Shown here one piece after another: positions 1 to 8,003 of a stretch of 64,000 bases of DNA (its first letter is position 1; the number at the start of each line of letters is the position of its first letter). Source of the stretch: CAIYTF01 sp963664845 (GTDB lineage Bacteria > Bacteroidota > Ignavibacteria > Ignavibacteriales > Ignavibacteriaceae); NCBI GenBank assembly GCA_963664845.1, contig OY761615.1:620001-684000 (forward strand). Reading direction: 5' to 3'. The notes beneath the pieces were generated by a model, which did no database searches, had not been told where the DNA came from, and saw only the letters and a program-made list of their open reading frames with translations. The position numbers and the translations under genes are program-made.

Positions 1-841
1 GAGTTTGCAACAGTTTCTTCTTAATTTTTTAAATAAACGATCATTTGTATCCGGATATTCTCCTTTGCATGTAACCGGCTGCAAAGTAAACGCTTACTTT
101 AATTCAATAATTATGGAATATTTTTTTTAATTCCTAAAGATATTTGGCGTAAAATCAATAATTATGTGGACAATTCACTCTTTTTTCATAATTCTTCCTC
201 CTTTCAGGGCGCATCCTCCTGTTGGCACGCCTTTCCTAAATATCGGTCCCATGGATAATCACTTTGAATTTTGTCCAAAACATTCTATTTTAAGTCATAT
301 TTCCTGCACATGGCGAATAGGGATTCAGTTTTAATTGGGTTGGGCGGATAAACAAAGGAAAAAATCAACAATCCAAATCTTCATTTTTCCCCATTCACTT
401 GGTCTCGAGTTGTCTGGAGTCTGTACTTCGCTCTGCTCCCTGCCATGGCCAAACAGGCGCATCCACGCAGCTTTCCTGACTGTTTTTAACATGCAGGTTT
501 GTCATTACACATAATAATCTTTAACGTGTTTACCTGGCTTTCGTCAGTGTCGTTCAATGTATCGCAATCCTGTTTATCTACTGTGCAGACCCTCTTTATT
601 CTTGTCTTACATCAAAATAAATCAAGGGTTCATATGTTCCTATTGCCAAGACCAACACTTCACCGCTTATGCTTTTGTTCAAATCGTGAAGTTGCTGCAC
701 CAACAGGCGCCACTCCCGGCTTCAACTTCATTAGCATATTCAGTTCCAATCTTTTGACATTCAAAATGAGTGCATCCTGCCAGCCAGCCAACAGACAGAT
801 CGAAATCCCTTCCAGATAACTTCCGTGCTTTCTGCATCTGG

Positions 842-967
842 ATTCTCAGTGTAATTATAATAATCTGATTCAATCTTGAGGCTTTCGAAATCCTGCTCAC
901 GGAGAGTGATTCGCCACTATTTTAGGGTCTGTCTTCTCAGTGTAATCATTATAATCTGTTTCAATCT
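842..967. repeat. Imperfect direct repeat pair, about 91 bp apart
   Basis: The segments at 842-876 and 932-967 both read TCTCAGTGTAAT, then an AT-rich stretch, then TAATCTG and TTCAATCT. They differ at only a few positions. The intervening sequence is not repeated. They probably derive from a decayed repetitive gene or element; no function is assigned. Confidence 0.55.
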
Positions 968-1116
968 GTGGTTCGCGCCCGCGTTCTTCCTCTTCCATGC
1001 TTTCCCGCTTCCACCGCACTCGCACAATTTGCATCTCACTCAAAATTCAATTTCAACCCTAATCTTGCATTAGAAAATAAACAAAATCAATAACTTACAT
1101 AAGTATCGAGTATTAC

Positions 1117-1157
1117 GCCCTCCCTCGCCCTTTGGGAGAGGGAATGAGGGTGAGGGC
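1117..1157. repeat. Dispersed GC-rich palindromic element, copy 1
   Basis: This is an interrupted palindrome: a CCCTCGCCC-type arm, a short TTT loop, then GGGAGAGGG, followed by a GAGGGTGAGGGC tail. Similar elements occur at 1988-2020, 39788-39824 and 63671-63706, always between genes. REP-like elements of this form are common in many bacteria; which family this one belongs to is not known. Confidence 0.5.
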
Positions 1158-1203
1158 CTTAGTATTAATAAATTCAGGTACTTATGCGAAAAGTTAGTGG
1201 CTA

Positions 1204-1566
1204 TTGCATTTTTCGGGTTCAAATACTTCCGTGCATTCCGTGTTAAAAATTTTCTCCATTAGTGGCAGTGCACGCCGCACTACGTTGTGCAATGTACCAT
1301 GCACTGCCCCCATGCAATTGACACCTGCTTTGCACGGCACTAACGCCGAAGACGTACGAAGCAGCAGCCTCCATATTCATGGCCGGGATATCCTGCATAC
1401 TCTCTGTGACAACGGAAATCAAATCATGACGGTAAGTGAGATACCCGATACACTGGGTAGAAGCCCTAACCTTGTATCCCAGTTGCTCAAAAAGCTGCTC
1501 ATTACGGGTCTCCTAAAATCTCCCCGGCTCGAATGTTATCAGCTAACCGGGTGGGATGACTTATAA
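1204..1566 (+). pseudogene. Remnant of a gene ending in a winged-helix-like domain
   Basis: Only the last ~55 codons look protein-like. They contain ILHTLCDNG, then TVSEIPDTLGRSPNLVSQLL, then KKLLITGLLKSP and CYQLT. This fits a helix-turn-helix plus wing, as found at the C-terminus of some mobile-element helicase/primase proteins. The N-terminal part has no such character, and the only start is TTG. The stop lies 35 bp before an 82-bp tandem repeat cluster. A mirrored relic (CYLLTSSL then stop, minus strand, ending at 17562) sits at the same distance from the inverted cluster. I read this as the 3' remnant of a replication-type gene of a lost mobile element. The winged-helix call is from sequence pattern only. 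Confidence 0.4.
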
Positions 1567-1600
1567 CCCAAAAATAAAAAACACCAAAAAGTGTTCACAT

Positions 1601-1860
1601 CGTTCATAGTATGCGTTTTTGATTCATTTTCACAACATTTCCCCCTCCAACTATGAACACTATGAACGCTCAGACCCTTAACCGTTCATAGTATGCGTTT
1701 TTAATTCATTTTCGCAACATTTTCCCCTCCAACTATGAACACTATGGACGCTCAGACCCTCAACCGTTCATAGTATGCGTTTTTAATTCATTTTCGCAAC
1801 ATTTTCCCCTCCAACTATGAACACTATGAATGCTCAGACCCTCAACCGTTCATAGTTTGC
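1601..1860. repeat. 82-bp tandem repeat cluster, left copy (three units plus partial)
   Basis: Units start at 1601, 1683 and 1765, with a truncated fourth at 1847. The period is exactly 82 bp. Each unit starts CGTTCATAGTATGCG and contains ACTATGAACACTATGAACG near its end, so one unit carries one GTTCATAGT and two inverted copies (ACTATGAAC) of the same 9-mer. The same family lies inverted at 17275-17526. The dense short motif repeated in a fixed spacing resembles iterons or protein-binding arrays of a mobile element; that function is inference. Confidence 0.85.
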
Positions 1861-2200
1861 AGCCGCCCTCACCCCAACCCCAATGATGTCAACTTAACAA
1901 ATCCTTGCCCTTTCTCATTAGAAAATCTCACTGAAAAATATCACCCGTTGATCACTTTCACCCGCCAATAATACGGTTTTTCTGCTACCCTCTCTTTTCA
2001 AGAGAGGGGCTGGGGGTGAGTTCCCTTGCCTGAATCACACTAAGTTCACAGCATTGCCCTCTCCGTGTTCCTTGCAAATTATATAACCATTTGCTTTTCT
2101 TTTTACACAATATTTAATAAATTCCATTTGTCCGTCTGTTAAACATTACTAGTTATCCCAAACCCTAAAAGCGCTTTGAAAAGGCATTAAACACTAATTC
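1861..2200. other. Intergenic region upstream of the Mla-type operon
   Basis: No gene is seen. The stretch holds a second dispersed palindromic element at 1988-2020 (CCCTCTC, TTTTCAA, GAGAGGGGC, then GGGGGTGAG). The last ~150 bp are AT-rich and must hold the promoter of the operon starting at 2201, but no promoter stands out clearly. Confidence 0.5.
1988..2020. repeat. Dispersed GC-rich palindromic element, copy 2
   Basis: It has the same design as the elements at 1117, 39788 and 63671: a CCCTCTC arm, a short AT loop, a GAGAGGGG arm and a G-rich GGGGGTGAG tail. It is intergenic. Confidence 0.5.
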
Positions 2201-3007
2201 ATGAAGTCGAACTTACTCACTGCTTCACCTTCGTTATCGCCTTGGCAAAAAATCTACAAAAAGTATAGTGATTCTATTTACTTTTTTGGATTCCTGATCG
2301 AGGTTAGCAGACAGATTGTGGCATTCTACCGTGACAGGAAGATCAACAAGATAGTATTGTTCCGTCAGATTCTGTACACCGGATATGAAGCTTTGGGACT
2401 AATTTCAATCATTGCATTGGCAATAAGCGCCATTGTGATAATTGAAGGGAATTCGATGCTCGCCGGATTTGGACAGAGCAAGATATTCTATACCATTTTT
2501 GTTTCCACGGTCACACGGGAACTAAGCTGCCTCCTCACTGCCATCATCATTATTGCCCGCTCGGGCACGGCAATATCCACCGAGATCGGCAATATGGTAA
2601 TTAATCACGAAATTGATGCCCTGCAGTCGTTCGGTGTTTCCCCCATTTCCTATCTGGTGATCCCGCGTGTCCTTGGCGTTTTAATTTCCCTGATAACCTT
2701 AAGCATCTATTTTAACACGGTGGCAATGTTCGGGGCCTGGGCAATAAACAACCTGTTTAGCCCAATTGAGTTTCAAGATTACTTTTCTTCCATATTCACT
2801 GAACTGACTATTAAAGATGTTCTTGCAAGCATTCTCAAATCGGTTCTGTTCGGTTTTACCATTGCGCTCATTTCCTGTTACGAAGGTCTCAACGTTTCGC
2901 ATGCCAGCACCGAAGTGCCTCAGCGAACCATCAGGTCAGTGGTGAAATCGCTTACCGCAATCATTATCATTGATGCCGCAGTAACACTGCTGCTTTATTT
3001 CAGTTGA
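2201..3007 (+). CDS. mlaE: MlaE-type permease of an envelope lipid ABC transporter
   Basis: This is a 268-residue inner-membrane protein with about five hydrophobic segments (roughly 60-83, 95-118, 148-175, 205-225 and 245-268). The MlaE family signature is clear at residues 119-141: ARSGTAISTEIGNM followed by NHEIDAL. MlaE proteins form the membrane part of MCE transporters that move phospholipids between inner and outer membranes. The N-terminus carries a ~50-residue hydrophilic extension, as usual for the family. It is the first gene of a tight four-gene operon (8 bp to the ATPase-like gene, then overlapping MCE and TPR lipoprotein genes). The start ATG at 2201 is the first in frame. Confidence 0.9.
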   Translation: MKSNLLTASPSLSPWQKIYKKYSDSIYFFGFLIEVSRQIVAFYRDRKINKIVLFRQILYTGYEALGLISIIALAISAIVIIEGNSMLAGFGQSKIFYTIFVSTVTRELSCLLTAIIIIARSGTAISTEIGNMVINHEIDALQSFGVSPISYLVIPRVLGVLISLITLSIYFNTVAMFGAWAINNLFSPIEFQDYFSSIFTELTIKDVLASILKSVLFGFTIALISCYEGLNVSHASTEVPQRTIRSVVKSLTAIIIIDAAVTLLLYFS

Positions 3008-3014
3008 GCATATC

Positions 3015-3761
3015 ATGATCAAAATTGAGAACCTCTCGTACACACTCGATGGCGAAATCATTTTGTCCGATTTCAGTCACGAATTCACCATGGGAACAAT
3101 GACCGGCATTTTGGCACCCGTGGAAGAGAGAATTTCGTTTCTCATCAAAATTATCGGTGGCATAACCGAGCCGCAGAGTGGCAGAACGCTGGTAAACGGT
3201 GTTGATCTGCTGAACGATTCGCCCGAAAAGATCAGAGAAGTGCGTAAAACAATTTCCTTTGTTTTTGACCGTGGCGGAATGCTTTCCAACCTGTCTGTTT
3301 TGGAGAATTTGATGCTGCCGTTGGATTATTATTTTCCGGCCATGAGCAGCGACCTGAAACGGGAGAAGATCAATTGGTTCTTTCACTATTTTTCGTTAAA
3401 TCCAAAACTGTTAAGCGAAAGACCGGCAAAGCTTCACCCTCAAATATATAAAATGCTCCTCCTGGTCCGCGCGTTTCTTCCGGAGCCAAAAATTCTTCTT
3501 TACGATAACCCTCTGGGTGATTTGGAGCAAAATTTTAAGAAAAAAATATTTGCCTATATTTCAGAATTGAAAAAGCAGCAATTGACTCAGATCTTTGTTT
3601 CAACATCGGATATACTGTTTGAACTGTCCGATGTTAATCTGGTGTTCAAATCCGGAGATTACGTTGAATCCGGAACCTGGGAAGATCTGATGTTTAGCGA
3701 ATCCCCTATAACCCAAAAATTGATCAAAGAGTATCTGGAAGTCGGAATAAATGAAACTTAA
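3015..3761 (+). CDS. MlaF-like ABC protein with all nucleotide-binding motifs lost
   Basis: The length (248 aa), position between mlaE and mlaD, and overall pattern match the ATPase subunit of an MCE transporter. For example, IIGGITEPQSGRTLVNGVDL aligns with the segment after the P-loop. Yet no catalytic motif is intact. The Walker A region (residues 34-42) reads APVEERISF, with Ile at the Lys position. The Q-loop Gln is Asp85. The LSGGQ signature region reads KLHPQI (about 139-144). Walker B is ILLYDNP, so the catalytic Glu is Asn165. The H-switch His is Ser198. The reading frame is intact and is overlapped by the next gene, so it is probably translated. It may be a structural pseudo-ATPase, or the complex may borrow another ATPase. 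Family membership is confident; lack of ATPase activity is inferred from the residues. Confidence 0.85.
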   Translation: MIKIENLSYTLDGEIILSDFSHEFTMGTMTGILAPVEERISFLIKIIGGITEPQSGRTLVNGVDLLNDSPEKIREVRKTISFVFDRGGMLSNLSVLENLMLPLDYYFPAMSSDLKREKINWFFHYFSLNPKLLSERPAKLHPQIYKMLLLVRAFLPEPKILLYDNPLGDLEQNFKKKIFAYISELKKQQLTQIFVSTSDILFELSDVNLVFKSGDYVESGTWEDLMFSESPITQKLIKEYLEVGINET

Positions 3762-4806
3762 ATTCAAATATACAGAACGATTCGTCAGTGTCTTTCTGCT
3801 GATCTCTGTTCTGATTATCCTTGCAACAATCGCTTTTATTCTGGTCAACAAGCGATTTTTTGAAACGAAGATCAGTTTCAAGGCAAAACTGGCAGACGCC
3901 ACAGGGCTCTCGCCAACTACACCAATCTTTTTCAAAGGATTTAAGATCGGGGCCGTAAAAGACTTCCGCCTGACAAAAGGTAATTATATAGAGGCCGATC
4001 TCGAGATATATAAGGAATACAAGGACAGGATCTTCGTCAACTCCGCAATATGGAAAGGCTTAAACCCGGTCACCAACGCCAGTTCACTCGAATTCCTGCA
4101 GGGAATCGGCTCAACGGATCTGCTCCCCGAAGGTTCAGTTCTGCCCTCGCTTGATACGCCGGAAGGCCAAAAGCTGCTCCAGGAACATAAGGTTAAACAG
4201 GCCGGTGACCCCCTCAGCACTATGCTTGCCAATCTTGAAACATTCACCGAGGCAATCACCTCAGACAGCGTTGAAAACAAGGGTCCCATTTTCCGGTCGC
4301 TCAACAACTTTGTTACTATCTCGGAAGATCTGAAACTGATCACCAAAAAGATGGACTATATTACTGATGCCTTGCTTGAAGATAATCACCAAGGTAAAGG
4401 CCCCTTGTTTAAAATCGTTAACAATGTTGCCGACCTGACTGAAGAATTTAAAACAACAAGCCGAATGTTGAAAACAACCATTCTCAAAACGGATACGCTT
4501 TTGGATGCATACAAGAGTCCCGATTCGCTTGCTATCCGGCTTATTGACCCGACTGGTGAAAAACTTATTAACCCGATCCGCCAGAGCATTGCCAGTGTTA
4601 ATGCCCTGCTTCCGCAGTTGCAGCAGCTAATGGTCTATGCCAACAGTAAAACCTCGGATATAACCGTGGTGCTGGAAGATGTAAAGATCACCTTGCAACA
4701 GGCACAGGACACTTTTGAGGCGCTAAATAAACTTTTGGGTATTGAGAGCGCAACCCGCTTGCGTACAAAAGGCGTCTCCCCCTTGAGACCCAAGCCGTTG
4801 GATTGA
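3751..4806 (+). CDS. mlaD: MCE-domain (MlaD-type) lipid transport protein
   Basis: This 351-residue protein has a single N-terminal membrane anchor (about residues 12-33) followed by an MCE domain (about 40-120), with the pattern KAKLADATGLSPTTPIFFKG and KIGAVKD. The rest (about 150-340) is predicted mostly helical, as in MCE proteins that bridge the periplasm. It would bind lipid and work with the MlaE-type permease. Its start overlaps the end of the ATPase-like gene by 11 bp, which implies translational coupling. It ends in a basic, Pro-containing tail (LRPKPLD). Confidence 0.88.
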   Translation: MKLKFKYTERFVSVFLLISVLIILATIAFILVNKRFFETKISFKAKLADATGLSPTTPIFFKGFKIGAVKDFRLTKGNYIEADLEIYKEYKDRIFVNSAIWKGLNPVTNASSLEFLQGIGSTDLLPEGSVLPSLDTPEGQKLLQEHKVKQAGDPLSTMLANLETFTEAITSDSVENKGPIFRSLNNFVTISEDLKLITKKMDYITDALLEDNHQGKGPLFKIVNNVADLTEEFKTTSRMLKTTILKTDTLLDAYKSPDSLAIRLIDPTGEKLINPIRQSIASVNALLPQLQQLMVYANSKTSDITVVLEDVKITLQQAQDTFEALNKLLGIESATRLRTKGVSPLRPKPLD

Positions 4807-4808
4807 TA

Positions 4809-5777
4809 ATGCGCCGTCTTCTTCACCTGCTTTTACCGGGAATGCTGCTGCTGAGCTCTTGCTACTTTTTGGAAAGTAAAAAAGAGTTTCTCCCCCTCCA
4901 GGCCAGGGAAGCATCAACCATTCTCCGAAAAGCTGCGGAAATGACCCAGAAGAATAACTTCCAGCAGGCAATCAGGTTCTATCAGGACGCATACAGCCGC
5001 TTTTCTGCTGTCAACGATGAGAAAGGAAAAGCAAAAGCAATTCTTGGAATGATAAAAACTGACCTGCTTTCCGGGGATGCCGTTCAGGCCGATTCTCTCA
5101 CTACTAACCTTACTGAATTAGTCGCCGGGAATAGTCAACTGACAAGATATCAGCTCGAAGCAAAAGCCTTCTTTGCATTACAGAATAAAAATGAAGCAGC
5201 TTTAAAAGCTCTGTTAGCAGAGAGCACCGCTTCGCTGCAACCGCTCGAAACCAGTGCAACCATCGCATCATGGATCATCTTCACCGGCAAAAAAACAGCG
5301 GATAGATCCGATTCAACAGCAGTTGCCTTCCTCGAACGGAATTACGGTCAGCTAAAAGCGCTATATATGAATGGTGCCTTGGAGAACGACGAGACCCCGG
5401 CAACCGCAGCTTACGCGCTGGGTTACCGGTATTTCAACGAAGGTGATCTGAAAACTGCCGCTAAATATACAACTGAAGCATTGACCATTGATCAGACAGT
5501 CCAAAATTCTAAAGGCGTTGCCGATGACTGCTGGCTCTTGGGCAAAATCTGTTTTGGTGAATCACAATTCGAAAAGGCAGCGCAAAACTTTGGCGCCGCC
5601 GGTGAGGTCTATTCTGCAATTGGTGACACTTCCATGACTGACCTTAGCGAGGCAATGAGCCTGATCGCCGCCTATAAAGCCAATCCAACTGAACACTCAA
5701 AGAGAGCTATTGATCAACTACTTAAAAGCTCGCCATCCAAACAAGTCCGGGATGCTGTTAAACGGTGGCTGAACTAG
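4809..5777 (+). CDS. TPR-like lipoprotein of the Mla-type operon
   Basis: The protein has about 322 residues. A lipoprotein signal is clear: basic MRR, a Leu-rich core and lipobox LLSSC, so the mature protein starts at Cys18. The body is helical with tetratricopeptide-like pairs, for example NNFQQAIRFYQDAYSRF and EGDLKTAAKYTTEALTID, then QFEKAAQNFGAAGEVY. I start it at the ATG at 4809. A TTG at 4803 is also in frame but would put two extra residues before the signal peptide. The start lies just 2 bp after the mlaD stop, so it is probably in the operon. It may be an outer- or inner-membrane partner of the transporter; its exact role is unknown. Confidence 0.75.
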   Translation: MRRLLHLLLPGMLLLSSCYFLESKKEFLPLQAREASTILRKAAEMTQKNNFQQAIRFYQDAYSRFSAVNDEKGKAKAILGMIKTDLLSGDAVQADSLTTNLTELVAGNSQLTRYQLEAKAFFALQNKNEAALKALLAESTASLQPLETSATIASWIIFTGKKTADRSDSTAVAFLERNYGQLKALYMNGALENDETPATAAYALGYRYFNEGDLKTAAKYTTEALTIDQTVQNSKGVADDCWLLGKICFGESQFEKAAQNFGAAGEVYSAIGDTSMTDLSEAMSLIAAYKANPTEHSKRAIDQLLKSSPSKQVRDAVKRWLN

Positions 5778-6209
5778 CGTGGTGCCACTTACGGTTCTTT
5801 ATACTTGATAAGCATCCTGTCATGCTCGCGAAAGCGGGCATCCATCCTTCGCTCAGCAAAGTAGCTTCCCTTTCGGTTGAATGACAACACCGGTCGGTGC
5901 TATGAAGTTGTAAGGATATTTTCGTGGCAGTATACTGGCATATTAAATTCGTCCGCGCCTCTTTGTGTAAAAGAATTACCCCCACCGCTCAAGAAAAAGG
6001 AAACAATTTCAGGAAAGAAACGCCCTAAAGCCGGATGCATGAAAGGGACTTTTATCATGAAAGACGACTTTAATGAGCCATTGGATGATTTTAAGGACTA
6101 CGTGCAGTGAATATCTTATCGGATACTCTTGCGCTGATTTGGTTTGTTGAGGATAATGAGAATATGCCAGGCCGACTATTGAGAATGCTTGTAAATATGG
6201 TCCAATCTC
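5778..6209. other. Intergenic region with a small palindrome
   Basis: This lies between convergent genes. An interrupted palindrome at 5822-5841 (ATGCTCGC, GAAA loop, GCGGGCAT, one G-T pair) resembles a widespread dispersed intergenic element. A 77-codon plus-strand frame at 5877-6110 has no recognisable features and is not called as a gene. Otherwise nothing is seen. Confidence 0.45.
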
Positions 6210-7838
6210 TCACTTTAAAAACAACATCTTCTTCACGCTGTGATATTCATGCTTCCCGTCAACGGATTTTGCATTGATGGAATAGAAAAACACTACACTG
6301 GAATACCTGGCGGCATCGAAACTGACTTCATGCTCACCTGCTTTCCGAATGGAATTATCCGGTTCTGCCACAAGCTGACCAAGCGTGTTATAAACTTGCA
6401 ATTTTACGACACTTTCAAAGGGCAGCGTGAACCTGATCTTGGTTGAGGGATTGAACGGATTGGGGTAGTTCTGGGAAAGAGAAAACAAGCTGAATTTTAT
6501 ATTCGTGCTTTGTATCCGTGTGAGTGAGGTATATTGCACTGTAACAAAGTGGCCTTCAATATATTCGCGGTCAGTCTTGTTATTATAAAATGCGATCACA
6601 TAATCTCGGCCAGTGCCCCATGTATTATCTTGTACATTACATTCACACTGTATGGTATTCCCATTTTTATCGTACGAATAGTGGGTGATATCAGAATTAA
6701 ACCAGGTACTGTCGCCCCAGGTTTCCAGAACTGAAGTTAACCAATTATTGTTATTATCATACATGTCGGTACACCGGTTTACATATTTCCAGTTAACCGA
6801 ATACGCATCCCAGGTCTCGATCAATAAGAATATTTGATTCCCACTGTTATCAAACTGGTAGGTATATCTAAAATCGTTTCCCCAGGTGGAGCCGGTCCAT
6901 GATTCGCGAAGCATCGAGAGCTTATTCCCCGCATTGTCATAAATGCTTGTAATTCTTTGAGAATTCACCCAATGGTCGTTTGAATAATATTCACTGAGCT
7001 CTGTAAGCTGATTCCCGCTTTGGTCATACGTGTATGTATATCTTCCGGTCAAAATCCATTGCCCGGTTCCAAGCCCAGCATATAACCAGTTTTCCACAAT
7101 CCTGGTGAGAATATTATTTTTATCGTCATAAGTATAGAATACCATTTGGTTGTTTCGCCAACCATTTGCCATGATCTCTGAAAGTCTTGACAAATTATTG
7201 CCTCTGCTGTCATACGTATAGGTTTCCCGTGTCTCATTCCACCACCTAGTGGATCTCCAGGATTCAACAAGAGATACCAACATATTCCCGCTGTTGTCAT
7301 AGGTATTGGTAGTTCTGGAAACATATGCCCAATTGGTATCCGCCCAATTTTCGGTAGTCTTGGTTAATAGATCGCGGTTATTATTATAGGTATAAATAAC
7401 CCTGATAGCATTTAGCCAGAGTGACCCGGTCCAATTTTCCTTAATATCAGAAAGCACATTACCGTATTTGTTATAAGCCCAGGTACGCCTTATGGCGTTT
7501 ACCCAAACATCACCATATTTCTTTTCGCAAAGTTCGCGTGTTCGATTCCCCATTGAGTCATAATTGTACGTATATCGTGTAGTATCATCGATGATAACCT
7601 GTTGCTTAAAATATACAGTCCGGAGAGGGCTCTCAGACTTTTTATTCTTCTTTGTTTTTTGTGGAGGAAGCAGAGTCAGGCTTGAATATTTGGATAGTGG
7701 GTTACTGGTTTCTATCGACTCACCGTGATGATATAAAGGTGAATCCGGATTTTGAAGCACAGACTTTATTTGCGGCTGCAAATTAATCGTATTTATTAAA
7801 AACAACAGAGCAACTAACTTTTCCATGTAGCAACTCAT
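6210..7838 (-). CDS. Secreted YD-repeat-like protein with a type IX sorting tail
   Basis: The protein has about 542 residues. It starts with a short signal peptide (MEKLVALLFLINTIN). It then carries about a dozen repeats of roughly 30 residues with the core TYTYDxxGNxL and a Trp-rich linker (ENW or ESWTGS), similar in style to RHS/YD repeats of extracellular proteins. The C-terminus has the sorting-type module: SLSQNYPNPFNPSTKIRF, then VYNTLGQLV, ending KKMLFLK. Such tails direct export by the type IX secretion system in FCB bacteria. Start choice is uncertain: ATG at 7838 (used here) or 7826; an upstream ATG at 7898 would put a charged stretch before the signal peptide. Function is unknown; adhesion or binding outside the cell is likely. 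Confidence 0.75.
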   Translation of the reverse strand: MSCYMEKLVALLFLINTINLQPQIKSVLQNPDSPLYHHGESIETSNPLSKYSSLTLLPPQKTKKNKKSESPLRTVYFKQQVIIDDTTRYTYNYDSMGNRTRELCEKKYGDVWVNAIRRTWAYNKYGNVLSDIKENWTGSLWLNAIRVIYTYNNNRDLLTKTTENWADTNWAYVSRTTNTYDNSGNMLVSLVESWRSTRWWNETRETYTYDSRGNNLSRLSEIMANGWRNNQMVFYTYDDKNNILTRIVENWLYAGLGTGQWILTGRYTYTYDQSGNQLTELSEYYSNDHWVNSQRITSIYDNAGNKLSMLRESWTGSTWGNDFRYTYQFDNSGNQIFLLIETWDAYSVNWKYVNRCTDMYDNNNNWLTSVLETWGDSTWFNSDITHYSYDKNGNTIQCECNVQDNTWGTGRDYVIAFYNNKTDREYIEGHFVTVQYTSLTRIQSTNIKFSLFSLSQNYPNPFNPSTKIRFTLPFESVVKLQVYNTLGQLVAEPDNSIRKAGEHEVSFDAARYSSVVFFYSINAKSVDGKHEYHSVKKMLFLK

Positions 7839-8003
7839 ATTTATTTTAAAAATTCCTAAATCCCGCCTAAACTTGCACAATTCCTTCGATATTGTCAACT
7901 ACCCTAATCTGAAGCGGCAGACACTCAGAAATTCGTATAATTTTCATTGGAAGAGCATAGCAATAACAAAGTCTGCTATGCTCCATCCATTCGAAACTAT
8001 CTC

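Larger units (their letters stand above)
1..1203. other. Gene-poor decayed intergenic region
   Basis: No convincing gene is seen in this 1.2-kb stretch. The open frames are short, overlap on both strands and have no recognisable domain. The stretch holds an imperfect 36-bp direct repeat (842-876 and 932-967) and a palindromic GC-rich element (1117-1157). On the minus strand the two direct repeats read as similar peptides (around ESDYYNYTEN and ETDYNDYTEK), which suggests the remains of a degraded, internally repeated coding sequence. This reading is inference. Confidence 0.5.

Noticed and set aside
499..1073. Several overlapping short frames in the first kilobase
   Set aside because: They lie on both strands, are Cys/Ser/Pro-rich, and have no family character. 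They look like chance frames in decayed DNA.
4803..4808. TTG start for the TPR lipoprotein gene
   Set aside because: The ATG at 4809 gives a standard lipoprotein signal (MRR...LLSSC), so TTG is less likely.
5877..6110. 77-codon frame after the TPR lipoprotein gene
   Set aside because: It overlaps a palindromic intergenic element and has no recognisable features.
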